Assembly (NCBI RefSeq): GCF_009901525.1
Contig: NZ_CP019288.1
Span: 3,191,501-3,255,500 of the forward strand
Length of the DNA: 64,000 nucleotides
From: Kordia antarctica
Lineage (GTDB): Bacteria > Bacteroidota > Bacteroidia > Flavobacteriales > Flavobacteriaceae
Direction: 5' to 3'
Both the position numbers and the translations under genes were made by a program. The notes under the pieces are model-generated. The model saw nothing but the letters and a program-made list of their open reading frames with translations, made no database searches and had not been told where the DNA came from. Positions 53,131 to 62,021 of this stretch are shown in pieces (within the stretch, counting starts at the first letter, position 1; each line of letters begins with the position of its first letter).

Positions 53131-54451
53131 TTCTATTAGGTTTTTTACGTCTGTTGTTATTCTTGTTTGCTGTGCCAGTACTTCTTTTAGCAGTTCCACT
53201 AGTGTTTTTTGTAGTATCGTTACTTTTTTCATTAGTACTACTTTTCGCAGTACTACTTCTTTTCGCAGGTACACTACTTCTAGTTTTATTGCTAGGATTT
53301 GTATTTGGACGTCTGTTTTTGTTTTGAGTTCCTCTTTTCTTTCGGTTTCGAGTGGGTTTTTTATCAAATCGCGTAAGACTATCTTGCCCTACAACGTTTT
53401 CAAAGTCTGTTTTAGTATCTTCTTCATCAAGTTCTATAGCATATTCTTCTAAACTTGCTACTTTTTCTTTTTTTGCGTTTTGCGCGATGATTTCATTCGC
53501 TTGATCTGTAGTTAGCTTGTGCCAATTCATCCATTCACCTTCATACGCATACCAAATGTGTCCTTTGAAGATGTCTGTTTTTTGACAAACTGCCGTTCCT
53601 TTTTCGGTGTAGAGTTTTACGTCGCTTTTTGGAAATTGCTTTAGTGCTTCTAGATACGCATCTAATTCAAAATTTAAACAACATTTTAACTTTCCGCATT
53701 GTCCTGCTAATTTTTGGGGATTTAACGAAAGTTGCTGATATCTGGCGGCAGCCGTATTTACAGATCTAAAATCGGTTAACCAAGTAGAACAACATAATTC
53801 GCGTCCACAAGAGCCAATTCCACCTAAGCGAGCGGCTTCTTGACGAAAACCAATTTGACGCATTTCAATACGAATACTGAATGCTTTTGCCATATCTTTA
53901 ATTAGTTGACGAAAATCTACACGATCTTCCGCAGTGTAATAAAACGTAGCTTTTGATGCATCTCCTTGAAATTCTACATCCGAGATTTTCATATGTAATT
54001 TTAAAGCAATTGCCAATTCGCGGGCACGCTTTTTTATTTCTTCTTCTCTATCTCTTGATCTTGACCAAACATCAATATCTTTTTGAGACGCTTTTCGGTA
54101 TACTTTTTTGACTTCTTCACTGTCAACACTTACTTTTTTCTTCTTCATTTGCACTCGTACCAATTCTCCGGTAAGCGTTACAATTCCGACATCATGTCCG
54201 GGAGAAGCTTCTGTAGCCACAATATCTCCAATACTTAGCGTTAGATTTTCTGTGTTTCTATAAAAATGTTTTCTACTGTTTTTGAAGCGCACTTCAATAC
54301 AATCAAAAGGTTCTTGACTGCTTGGTAACGACATATTTGATAACCAATTGAAAACCGTTAGCTTATTACAGCTATCGGTTCCGCAAGTACCATTGCTCTT
54401 GCAACCGCGTGGTTGACCATCTTTACCAGTGGAACAACTGTTACAACTCAT
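53114..54451 (-). CDS. ricT: PSP1-domain protein RicT
   Basis: The protein has 445 residues. The N-terminus is Cys-rich ('MSCNSCSTGKDGQPRGC'). The PSP1 domain at about 45-285 includes 'GIGSCGRELCCSTWL' and 'AGQCGKLKCCLNFELDAYLE', whose Cys residues bind an Fe-S cluster with RicA/RicF in Bacillus. The last ~110 residues are a Lys/Arg/Asn/Ser/Thr-rich disordered tail, probably nucleic-acid binding. The C-terminal codons overlap gldH. Its role in RNA processing is known from Bacillus; in Bacteroidetes it is inferred. Confidence 0.9.
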   Translation of the reverse strand: MSCNSCSTGKDGQPRGCKSNGTCGTDSCNKLTVFNWLSNMSLPSSQEPFDCIEVRFKNSRKHFYRNTENLTLSIGDIVATEASPGHDVGIVTLTGELVRVQMKKKKVSVDSEEVKKVYRKASQKDIDVWSRSRDREEEIKKRARELAIALKLHMKISDVEFQGDASKATFYYTAEDRVDFRQLIKDMAKAFSIRIEMRQIGFRQEAARLGGIGSCGRELCCSTWLTDFRSVNTAAARYQQLSLNPQKLAGQCGKLKCCLNFELDAYLEALKQFPKSDVKLYTEKGTAVCQKTDIFKGHIWYAYEGEWMNWHKLTTDQANEIIAQNAKKEKVASLEEYAIELDEEDTKTDFENVVGQDSLTRFDKKPTRNRKKRGTQNKNRRPNTNPSNKTRSSVPAKRSSTAKSSTNEKSNDTTKNTSGTAKRSTGTANKNNNRRKKPNRNANPK

Positions 54452-54551
54452 ATTTGTATATATAGAATCTGCAAATTCGGGTTTGCAGATATAGGGTTCA
54501 TAAATTTCTCTAAAGATGTAAAGATAGGATTATTTCCGTAGCATTGGAAAT

Positions 54552-55583
54552 CTACTTTTTGTACTTTAACACTTCCGATCTTCCTTTTTTGAAAATTTTG
54601 TTACTTACTTCTTTTCCTTTGCGGAGTTCTTTTTGCATTTCTACTGGTAAATTGTGTACTTCTTTACATTGGTCAGAACAGCAATCGTCCATTTTTTCGG
54701 CACACGATTTACATTGAATAAATAGTAAATGACAGGCTTCGTTAGCGCAGTTTACATGCTCGTCACACGAGTTTCCACATTGATGACAGTTGGCAATAAC
54801 ATCATCTGAGATACGTTCGCCTTTTCGGTGATCGAACACAAAATTTTTACCAATGAATTTGTTTTCTAATTCTTGCGCTTCTACTTGTCGTGCATAATTA
54901 ATAATTCCGCCTTCAAGCTGAAATACTTTTTTGAAACCTTTGTGTTTGAAATATGCACTTGCTTTTTCGCAACGAATTCCGCCTGTACAATACATGACAA
55001 GGTTTTTATCTTCTTTGTGAGCTGATAAATCGTCTTCTATGATAGGTAATGATTCACGAAATGTGTCCACATCTGGCGTTATTGCGCCTTGAAAATGACC
55101 AATTTCGCTTTCGTAATGGTTCCGCATGTCAACCAAAATCGTGTTTTCATCATCTAATAATTCATTAAACTTTTCCGCGCCAACGTGTACACCTTTTTCG
55201 GTAACGTCAAAACTAGTGTCTTCCAATCCGTCAGCAACAATTTTATCTCTAACTTTCACTTTTAGCTTTAAGAAAGACATATTATTATGTTCTATTGCTA
55301 CATTGAGTCGCACATTTTCTAGAAATGAAATTGTATCTATATGTTCTTTGAACGCATTAAAATTTTCGGCTGGCACAGAAAGTTGCGCGTTGATGCCTTC
55401 GTACGAAACATAAATTCTTCCCAAGACGTCTATGTTGTCCCAATTAATAAATAAGTGATTTCGTAAAATTTCAGGATTTCCGATGTTAGCGTACTTATAG
55501 AAAGATATTGTCATACGATCCTTACCAGCTTTTTCGATAAGTTCGGCTCTTTCTTTAGCACTTAATTTATTGTACAGTTGCAT
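54552..55583 (-). CDS. trhO: tRNA uridine(34) hydroxylase (rhodanese family)
   Basis: TrhO makes 5-hydroxyuridine at wobble position 34 of tRNA, with O2. The 343 residues comprise an N-terminal ferredoxin-like domain ('GRIYVSYEGINAQLSVP'), the rhodanese domain with active Cys in 'MYCTGGIRCEKASAYFKHKG', and a C-terminal Cys-rich zinc-binding region ('CHQCGNSCDEHVNC', 'CKSCAEKMDDCCSDQC'). The start ATG 55583 fits the family length. It is 100 bp upstream of ricT on the same strand. Confidence 0.93.
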   Translation of the reverse strand: MQLYNKLSAKERAELIEKAGKDRMTISFYKYANIGNPEILRNHLFINWDNIDVLGRIYVSYEGINAQLSVPAENFNAFKEHIDTISFLENVRLNVAIEHNNMSFLKLKVKVRDKIVADGLEDTSFDVTEKGVHVGAEKFNELLDDENTILVDMRNHYESEIGHFQGAITPDVDTFRESLPIIEDDLSAHKEDKNLVMYCTGGIRCEKASAYFKHKGFKKVFQLEGGIINYARQVEAQELENKFIGKNFVFDHRKGERISDDVIANCHQCGNSCDEHVNCANEACHLLFIQCKSCAEKMDDCCSDQCKEVHNLPVEMQKELRKGKEVSNKIFKKGRSEVLKYKK

Positions 55584-55823
55584 GCTATATCAATTTTTTT
55601 AAGTTTAAAAGTGTATGATTTCAGGGCAAAAATACATTTTTTCAATGAACTACCGGTATATCATTTTAAGATTTGCCGTTTTGAATAGAAAATCAAAAAT
55701 TTTAACGTTTCAAAAAATACGTTTATAAATATTTTCTGCTTTACACGTACAAAAAATACGGAAACAGCTTACTTTTTTAGCATTGATATTTCTTATTTTT
55801 AAGTATAACTAAAAAATAACCTT

Positions 55824-56486
55824 ATGAAAATTAATAAAATGATTTTAGGAGTAGGAACGTTCTTAGTAGCAACCTTCCTTTTTATAAATTGTAGTAGTGA
55901 TACTATTGCTGCTGTAGAGAGTGAGAACGAAACAACAATAAATTTTGAGTATTACCGAATAGATTTGAGTAAATCTTTTACAGACCTTTCGGATGATGAG
56001 CGCTTTAAAGATTTGACTAATGAGCAAATTCTTGCCATTATGGATTATTATTCTCCTGGAGAAGAATCGCTCACAGAAGCTGATTGCAACAACTGTGTAT
56101 ATCATGTACGCTCATTTGACAATCGTTTAATGCCTGTTAATTCTGGATGTAACATAACTTATAAGTGGACTAACACAGGATGCTTAGGTGGGAAAAAGAA
56201 ATTAATTAACTCATGTACGCCAGCTGTTGGATCTGCTATAATTATGGACACGGGAATTTCCGCAGGACATGTGGCATATATCGAGTCAGTTGTATTAATT
56301 AATCCAAATCCTGTCCAATACAGTATTAAAATTAATGAAGGAAACAGACCTAGTGGTGTATGTAGAACCATTTGGATTTCGAGTACCGATAATAATGTTG
56401 TAGGATATCAAAACCCTAATATTGGTATTAATTGTAATAATGCGCCTTTTAGTACATGTAGCACTCCGTATAGTAGTTGTAATTAG
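55824..56486 (+). CDS. Lipoprotein with CHAP-like cysteine amidase/peptidase domain
   Basis: The protein has 220 residues with lipobox 'INC' (Cys about 23). About 90 residues on, 'NNCVYHVRSFDNR' resembles the catalytic Cys block of CHAP domains. 'AVGSAIIMDTGISAGHVAYIESV' carries the expected His and 'YSIKINEGN' the third residue. CHAP enzymes cut peptidoglycan or glutathionyl amides; here the enzyme would be surface- or periplasm-anchored. The C-terminus is Cys/Ser-rich. No partner gene is seen. The CHAP call is made by eye and needs a profile search. Confidence 0.6.
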   Translation: MKINKMILGVGTFLVATFLFINCSSDTIAAVESENETTINFEYYRIDLSKSFTDLSDDERFKDLTNEQILAIMDYYSPGEESLTEADCNNCVYHVRSFDNRLMPVNSGCNITYKWTNTGCLGGKKKLINSCTPAVGSAIIMDTGISAGHVAYIESVVLINPNPVQYSIKINEGNRPSGVCRTIWISSTDNNVVGYQNPNIGINCNNAPFSTCSTPYSSCN

Positions 56487-56753
56487 TTTTTAGATGCATA
56501 TCAATTTTTACTATATTACATTTTATTCAAAAACAACAACGCTTATAAACAAATAGCTACGCTTACAAATTTTATAAAGTGATATTGAAAAGTATGCTGT
56601 ATCTTTAATTTTATAATTTATAAAAGAGGCTAAATTATATTTGTCAGTTGATGGAATTGGAAAAAAAAGAGTGACGAGATTAAGCGAAATGAAGACTAAA
56701 GTAGTGCTTTTTGAGTAGTTGAAAATAGTTTTTACTGCAACTACGGGGAAAAT

Positions 56754-56785
56754 AAAAGTGCCTCTATTTATATAGAAGCACTTTT
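56754..56785 (-). terminator. Hairpin downstream of the small 56846-56932 ORF
   Basis: AAAAGTGC / GCACTTTT forms an 8-bp stem with further pairing inside (TCTAT/ATAGA). Either strand could use it. The rest of 56487-57098 is AT-rich spacer plus one small ORF. Confidence 0.6.
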
Positions 56786-56845
56786 ACTAGCTAATTCATT
56801 GTTAATATAAAAATTTTCTATTGTAAAATAGAATTAACAATGAAG

Positions 56846-56932
56846 TTAGCCACCGTCTAGCTTACAGTTCCCATAAACTGAAACCGAAGCATTATCCCTT
56901 TTTTGGAATATAGTTTTTTTCAAGATTCTCAT
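56846..56932 (-). CDS. Possible 28-residue peptide gene
   Basis: A short minus-strand ORF starts at ATG 56932 (MRILKKTIFQKRDNASVSVY) and ends 'CKLDGG', with a hairpin terminator 60 bp downstream. It is basic at the start and has one Cys. It may be a real small peptide (for example a modified or signalling peptide) or chance. No family was recognised. Confidence 0.3.
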   Translation of the reverse strand: MRILKKTIFQKRDNASVSVYGNCKLDGG

Positions 56933-57098
56933 AATTTAATAAGCAATTTTACATATTAGATACAGAGTTTTCAAAAAGGTTGCGTCCAATATGTGATTAT
57001 TTTCAATGTTTTTTGATGAAAATCCGAAGAGGCGAATTGTTTACGGTAAAAAGAAATAGTAATTTAGCAGTATTCTAATTAATAGAAAAATTGATATC

Positions 57099-58100
57099 AT
57101 GAGTTCAGAAAAAGAAGCAAAATTAAAAGCATTAAAGCTTACGTTAGATAAGTTAGATAAAACATACGGTAAAGGTACTGTGATGAAAATGAGCGATCAA
57201 CCCATTGTGGATATAGATGCCATTTCCTCAGGATCTTTAGGATTAGATATTGCCTTAGGTGTTGGTGGATATCCACGAGGAAGAGTTGTGGAGATTTATG
57301 GTCCGGAATCATCTGGGAAAACTACCTTAACATTACATGCTATAGCGGAAGCTCAAAAAGCAGGTGGTATTGCAGCTTTTATTGATGCAGAACATGCCTT
57401 TGATCGTTTTTATGCTGAAAACTTAGGTGTTGATATTGACAATTTAATTATTTCTCAACCAGATCACGGAGAACAAGCCTTAGAAATTACTGATAATTTA
57501 ATCCGTTCTGGAGCAATTGATATTGTTGTAATTGACTCTGTTGCTGCTTTGACACCAAAGAGCGAGATTGAAGGAGAAATGGGAGATTCTAAAATGGGAT
57601 TGCATGCACGTTTAATGTCGCAAGCACTTCGTAAATTAACTGCTTCTATTAGTAAAACAAATTGTACAGTGATTTTCATTAACCAATTGCGTGAAAAAAT
57701 TGGTGTGATGTTCGGAAATCCTGAAACTACAACTGGTGGAAATGCATTAAAATTTTATGCTTCTGTACGTTTGGATATTAGACGTTCTACACAGATAAAA
57801 ACCACAGACGGAGAAGTAATGGGAAATAAAACCCGTGTAAAAGTTGTAAAAAACAAAGTAGCGCCACCATTTAAAATGGTAGAATTTGATATCATGTATG
57901 GTAAAGGAATTTCTAAAGTTGGAGAAATTTTAGATATCGGTGTGAATTACGAAATTATAAAAAAGAGCGGATCTTGGTTTAGTTATGGAGATTCCAAACT
58001 TGGACAAGGACGAGACGCAGTAAAAATATTACTACAAGATAATCCAGAGTTGCTTGAAGAACTGGAAATAAAAATTAAAGCCGCTATTGCAAATAGTTAA
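57099..58100 (+). CDS. recA: Recombinase RecA
   Basis: RecA carries out homologous strand exchange and triggers LexA cleavage. The 333 residues carry Walker A GPESSGKT (68-75), 'IDAEHAFD', '[11 protein letters not shown]' (Walker B), the L2 region '[17 protein letters not shown]' and '[10 protein letters not shown]'. The acidic C-tail is short. The preceding ~600 bp has no gene of size, and no clear SOS box was found. Confidence 0.98.
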   Translation: MSSEKEAKLKALKLTLDKLDKTYGKGTVMKMSDQPIVDIDAISSGSLGLDIALGVGGYPRGRVVEIYGPESSGKTTLTLHAIAEAQKAGGIAAFIDAEHAFDRFYAENLGVDIDNLIISQPDHGEQALEITDNLIRSGAIDIVVIDSVAALTPKSEIEGEMGDSKMGLHARLMSQALRKLTASISKTNCTVIFINQLREKIGVMFGNPETTTGGNALKFYASVRLDIRRSTQIKTTDGEVMGNKTRVKVVKNKVAPPFKMVEFDIMYGKGISKVGEILDIGVNYEIIKKSGSWFSYGDSKLGQGRDAVKILLQDNPELLEELEIKIKAAIANS

Positions 58101-58109
58101 TAATGAACA

Positions 58110-58258
58110 CGTTTACCCTTTTCTAATTTGCTAAAAAATTGTTGTTTTTAGCTCAGTATTTGTATATATTTCTTTCCGTAGCTATGCTATGCAACTCAAA
58201 AAAATATTCAATAGAACTGAAAATTTCTAATTTTTGCTTAAGCCCAAAAGGGTAAACG
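58110..58258. repeat. 149-bp element with 13-bp perfect inverted ends
   Basis: CGTTTACCCTTTT (58110-58122) recurs inverted as AAAAGGGTAAACG (58246-58258). The interior is AT-rich and non-coding. It could be a MITE remnant or a recA mRNA 3' structure. No clear target duplication is present. Confidence 0.6.
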
Positions 58259-58265
58259 AATTCAT

Positions 58266-58290
58266 AAAAAATCCCTTTTCGGGATTTTTT
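58266..58290 (+). terminator. recA rho-independent terminator
   Basis: AAAAATCCC / GGGATTTTT with a TTTTC loop and a T tail lies about 170 bp after the recA stop, beyond the inverted-repeat element. Confidence 0.85.
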
Positions 58291-58355
58291 ATGTTTTTAG
58301 ACGCAACCATTTGCACTTTTTATCATCTACTTGACAAAGTAGCTTATTATCGATT

Positions 58356-58775
58356 ATGAAAAAGATAGTATTTTTAGTCTCATTAGTGTGTGTAACACTA
58401 TTTAATTCGTGCTCCGTTGACGACAGCGCGGCAGATTTTCAAATTGAGTTTATTCCAATAGAAACCGTAGAAATACCTACTGAATTTAATTTTGGAGAAA
58501 CGCACATAATTACCGTAACTTATAAACGTCCAACAACATGTCATTCGTTTAGTAGTTTTCAATATGTACCAGAAGATAATAACGTCCGAAATGTGGCTGT
58601 TATAAATTTTGTGACACTTGGAAGTGATTGCGAAACGCTTGAAGATGATTTTCAATCAAAATCATTCAGTTTTAGCGTGCTTGATACAAATTCCTATACA
58701 TTTAAGTTTTGGCAAGGCAAAGATGATAATGGACAAGATATGTATTTAATATATGAAGTGCCTGTTACCAATTAA
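58356..58775 (+). CDS. Hypothetical lipoprotein
   Basis: The protein has 139 residues with lipobox 'FNSC' (Cys about 19). The mature part reads as one immunoglobulin-like beta sandwich ('HIITVTYKRPTTCHSF', 'FSFSVLDTNSYTFKFWQG') with two Cys that could form a disulfide. It lies 27 bp upstream of an ECF sigma gene on the same strand and may be part of that operon. No family was recognised. Confidence 0.65.
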   Translation: MKKIVFLVSLVCVTLFNSCSVDDSAADFQIEFIPIETVEIPTEFNFGETHIITVTYKRPTTCHSFSSFQYVPEDNNVRNVAVINFVTLGSDCETLEDDFQSKSFSFSVLDTNSYTFKFWQGKDDNGQDMYLIYEVPVTN

Positions 58776-58802
58776 TTTAAGTTACTAAAACCAACAAACC
58801 GA

Positions 58803-59342
58803 GTGAGTTTAGAACAGCTCATACATAAATGTAAGAATAACAACCGTGATGCTCAAGCTCAACTGTATAGTTTATATGTTAAAAAATTATACGCGACTAG
58901 CTTAAAGTACTCTCGGAACAAGCTTGAAGCGGAAGATAATTTGCAAGATAGTTTTATGGTTATTTTTGAAAAAATTAGTCAATACAACTTTAAAGGTTCG
59001 TTTGAAGGTTGGCTTAGAAGAATTACCGTAAACACCGTACTTCAAAAATATAGAAGTAAAGGTGTTTTTGAAGTTATAAATGAACGCGTGTTGGAAGAAA
59101 GACCAGTAACCGTTTATGAAGAAGATGTTTCATTAGATTTTTTACTGAGCATCGTTCAAGAATTACCAGATCGGTATCGATTGGTATTCAATTTATATGT
59201 GCTTGATGATTATTCGCATCAAGAAATTGCTGAAATGTTAGGCATTTCGCAAGGAACTTCTAAATCTAATTTGGCTAGAGCCAGAATGATTTTGAAGACT
59301 AAAGTAGAAACGTTTAAAAAAAAAATCGCCATCAATGAGTGA
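58803..59342 (+). CDS. ECF-type RNA polymerase sigma factor
   Basis: The start is GTG 58803 (179 residues); no ATG fits. Region 2 is 'AEDNLQDSFMVIFEKISQY' with 'GWLRRITVNTVLQKYR'. Region 4 is 'ELPDRYRLVFNLYVLDDYSHQEIAEMLGISQGTSKSNLARAR' (in pieces), a clear helix-turn-helix. The stop overlaps the start of the next gene by 8 nt, coupling it to a membrane-spanning protein that likely controls it. Confidence 0.93.
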   Translation: MSLEQLIHKCKNNNRDAQAQLYSLYVKKLYATSLKYSRNKLEAEDNLQDSFMVIFEKISQYNFKGSFEGWLRRITVNTVLQKYRSKGVFEVINERVLEERPVTVYEEDVSLDFLLSIVQELPDRYRLVFNLYVLDDYSHQEIAEMLGISQGTSKSNLARARMILKTKVETFKKKIAINE

Positions 59343-61059
59343 TCAAAAAAAAATAGACAACCTGTTTCGGGACACCTTCGAAGATTTTGAAGCGTCACCC
59401 GATTCTGCCTTATGGGATAAAATTTCCGATAAGCTAGACGCACAAGAAGCTGAGAAAAAGAGAAAAGGCGTCATATTTCTTCCTTGGTTATACAAAGCCG
59501 CCGGAATTGCCGCTGCAATTGCTTTATTGTTTTTTGTAGGGAATGAATTTGTGAATTCTGATGGAACTGAAATTGATTCGGACGAACAAACTACGGAAAC
59601 AACGAAGAAAGATTCAAATCTCGATGAAAACAATAACGGAACAACGTCAAATTCGAAATTAACCGATATAAATTCTGAGCAAAATTCATCAAATGATCCA
59701 AACAATTCATCTTCTAATAAAATTATAAACGATCAAGAACGTATTGCGAATGAAAATGGTGTTGCACAACAAAATGGAACAACTACAAATTCGGCTTCGC
59801 AAGAATCTTCAAACAATAATGTTACTACAAATAAGATCAAGAATCGTACTTTGATTACGAACGAGAATGCAGTAACTAATACTAGTTCGCCAGAAAATAA
59901 AAATTCAACAAATACGAATCAGCAAACGCCAAATAACCGATCTAATAATGGAAATTATAAAGTTGGAAATGGTGATTATGTTTTAGGTTCAACTACAGTA
60001 ACGCAAAATAACAACAACGGAACTAAAACTTCTGAAAATAATAATGATGTTCAGAATGGCGTGAATTCTTCGAAAACAAATAAAAACGCAGTTACAAACT
60101 CAAATTCGTCTACTGTTGCACAAAATGATCCGAACAATTCAACAAACGCTTCAAACACATCAAATTCATCAGCAACAAACGCTACAAAAACAACTGATAC
60201 TGAAACTTCAATTATAGAAACAGCAGTTGCAGAAGTGAAAAAAGATGATCTCATTAAAAAGTCATTATTAGACGTTATTAATGATTTGCACGATTTAGAA
60301 AAAGAGTCCGAAGTAGCCGAAGTGAAGCGTAAAAAATGGACAATTTCGCCAAATGCTTCGCCTATCTATTACAATAGTCTTAGCAATGGCTCACCAATTG
60401 ATGAAACATTTGCAGACAATACAAAAGCCGGAGATGTAAATCTAAGTTATGGTGTCAATGTTGGGTATGATGTTTCAAAAAGACTTACAATTCGTTCAGG
60501 AATTCACAAAGTAGATTATAGTTATAGTACGCAAGATATTGCGCTTGTACCATCTATTAATGGAAATGATTTAACAACTATTGCTTTCAGAACTAATGGA
60601 GCTTCGTTTGATCTTAAAGACAGACAAGCGCCATCAACTATTGTGTATTCACAATATCAATTACCAACAAGTGAATCTTCTATTTTTGAAAAGCAAATTG
60701 AAGGAAACTTGAATCAGCGCATGAGTTATATTGAAGTTCCCGTGGAATTAAAATATGCTGTACTCGATAAAAAATTAGGAATCAACGTTATTGGCGGTGT
60801 AAGCACATTGCTCTTAACAGAAAATAGTATCATATTAGATTCTCCAGAAATAGTCGCAGAAATTGGAGAAGCAACCAATATAAATGATGTGAGTTTTAGT
60901 ACAAATATTGGCATCGGAATCGATTATAAAATTTCGGAACAATTAGAGTTCAACTTAGAGCCAATGCTAAAATATCAGTTAAATACATTTTCAGGAAATA
61001 CTGGCAACTTTAAACCTTATTCAGTAGGCGTTTATACAGGAGTCAGTTTTAGGTTTTAG
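59335..61059 (+). CDS. Membrane-anchored protein with Asn-rich linker and beta-barrel domain (putative anti-sigma/outer-membrane sensor)
   Basis: The protein has 574 residues. The cytoplasmic N-terminus (1-45) has the 'FEDFEASPDSALWDKISDKL' pattern found in Bacteroidetes sigma-linked proteins. A membrane helix lies at about 52-69. Residues 75-300 are very rich in Asn, Thr and Ser. Residues 325-574 have the alternating strands of an outer-membrane barrel ('LSYGVNVGYDVSKRLTIRSGI', 'LNQRMSYIEVPVELKYAVL', ending 'SVGVYTGVSFRF'). The layout suggests one chain from cytoplasm to outer membrane. The anti-sigma role is inferred from the 8-nt overlap with the sigma gene. Confidence 0.75.
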   Translation: MSDQKKIDNLFRDTFEDFEASPDSALWDKISDKLDAQEAEKKRKGVIFLPWLYKAAGIAAAIALLFFVGNEFVNSDGTEIDSDEQTTETTKKDSNLDENNNGTTSNSKLTDINSEQNSSNDPNNSSSNKIINDQERIANENGVAQQNGTTTNSASQESSNNNVTTNKIKNRTLITNENAVTNTSSPENKNSTNTNQQTPNNRSNNGNYKVGNGDYVLGSTTVTQNNNNGTKTSENNNDVQNGVNSSKTNKNAVTNSNSSTVAQNDPNNSTNASNTSNSSATNATKTTDTETSIIETAVAEVKKDDLIKKSLLDVINDLHDLEKESEVAEVKRKKWTISPNASPIYYNSLSNGSPIDETFADNTKAGDVNLSYGVNVGYDVSKRLTIRSGIHKVDYSYSTQDIALVPSINGNDLTTIAFRTNGASFDLKDRQAPSTIVYSQYQLPTSESSIFEKQIEGNLNQRMSYIEVPVELKYAVLDKKLGINVIGGVSTLLLTENSIILDSPEIVAEIGEATNINDVSFSTNIGIGIDYKISEQLEFNLEPMLKYQLNTFSGNTGNFKPYSVGVYTGVSFRF

Positions 61060-61111
61060 TTTTTTAGTTGATAGGTATACGCCATATACCTTAAAAGCAG
61101 AGATGCTTGCC

Positions 61112-61151
61112 AAAAATCGTTTTTCTTATTTTTATAGGAAAGACGATTTTT
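61112..61151. terminator. Bidirectional terminator between convergent genes
   Basis: AAAAATCGT / ACGATTTTTT with inner TTTCTTAT / ATAGGAAA pairing; runs of T follow on the plus strand. Confidence 0.75.
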
Positions 61152-61158
61152 TATTTTT

Positions 61159-61905
61159 TTATAAACTTCCGTGTGCCGTAAGTTCTGTTAAAATTATGTC
61201 TCTTACCGTTTTACTAATTTCTCTTTTATCTTCAACTTTCAAGCCTTCAGTACTCAAAAATTTATGAATCGTTACGCGCATGCGTCCTGGCGAACCACTA
61301 AAAAATGTATATGAAAGTCGTTTCTTATTATCCACAAACGTCATTGGTACTACAGGAATTTGGTGTTCAATTGCCAACCGAAATGCGCCATCTTTAAATT
61401 CATCCAATACAACATCTTCTTCTGGCACTTTCCCTTCCGGGAAGATACAAATACTCATACCTTGATTGAGACGTTTTTGTGCGCTGTCGTAGACCGCTTT
61501 TCTACTTGCCATGCTTCCTCTATCTACCAAAATACACGTACGTTTATAGAAAAAACCAAAAACAGGAATCTTTACGAGTTCTTTTTTTCCGACAAAAACA
61601 AATGGATTTTTAGACGCAAGAAGCATCAACATAATATCTGTCATACTCGTATGATTTGCAACGAGCATATAACTTTTTCCTTGTACAATTTCTTCTTCTT
61701 GTTTAAACTTAGGAAAAAAGCCCATTCCATATAAAATTGGACGCGCCCAAAAGTTTCTAGCAAACCAAAAAAACTGCGGATATAGTTTTTCTGAAGTTGT
61801 CAATAATAGTAGTATTGGGAAAAATATAAGTATAGGAAATAGCACCAAAAAGTAAAACCAAATGCGCCAAATAACAATTCCAATATTGCGTATGAAAGTA
61901 ATCAT
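61159..61905 (-). CDS. plsC: 1-acyl-sn-glycerol-3-phosphate acyltransferase
   Basis: PlsC makes phosphatidic acid at the inner membrane. The start is ATG 61905 (248 residues); a TTG three codons upstream is less likely. Two N-terminal hydrophobic helices (5-45) precede the acyltransferase motifs: NHTSMTD (HX4D), 'FVGKKELVKIPVFGFFY', 'CIFPEGKVPEED' (motif III) and 'IPVVPMTFVDNK' (motif IV). It stands alone, convergent with the barrel protein gene and divergent from trpS. Confidence 0.9.
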   Translation of the reverse strand: MITFIRNIGIVIWRIWFYFLVLFPILIFFPILLLLTTSEKLYPQFFWFARNFWARPILYGMGFFPKFKQEEEIVQGKSYMLVANHTSMTDIMLMLLASKNPFVFVGKKELVKIPVFGFFYKRTCILVDRGSMASRKAVYDSAQKRLNQGMSICIFPEGKVPEEDVVLDEFKDGAFRLAIEHQIPVVPMTFVDNKKRLSYTFFSGSPGRMRVTIHKFLSTEGLKVEDKREISKTVRDIILTELTAHGSL

Positions 61906-62021
61906 AAGTGTCAAAAATACATTAAAGTTTCGAAAATGTGTTCAGAAATTATTTTTATGAAATTTTCAGTAGTGATTTCAAAAGAAGTACATTTGCTAAA
62001 ATTCAATAATTACAACTACTC

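Noticed and set aside
53131-53367. N-terminal extension of gldH to a start at 53367
   Set aside because: The extension reads the ricT coding sequence in another frame. The inner ATG gives a proper lipoprotein signal.
53006-53452. 148-codon and 73-codon plus-strand frames opposite ricT/gldH
   Set aside because: They are shadows of the Lys/Asn/Ser-rich tail of RicT. The hydrophobic runs come from reverse-reading AAA/AAC codons.
56655-56719. Open frame reading 'GIGKKRVTRLSEMKTKVVLFE' before recA
   Set aside because: It is short, with no start codon at its beginning and no recognisable family. At most it is a remnant, so it is not listed as a feature.
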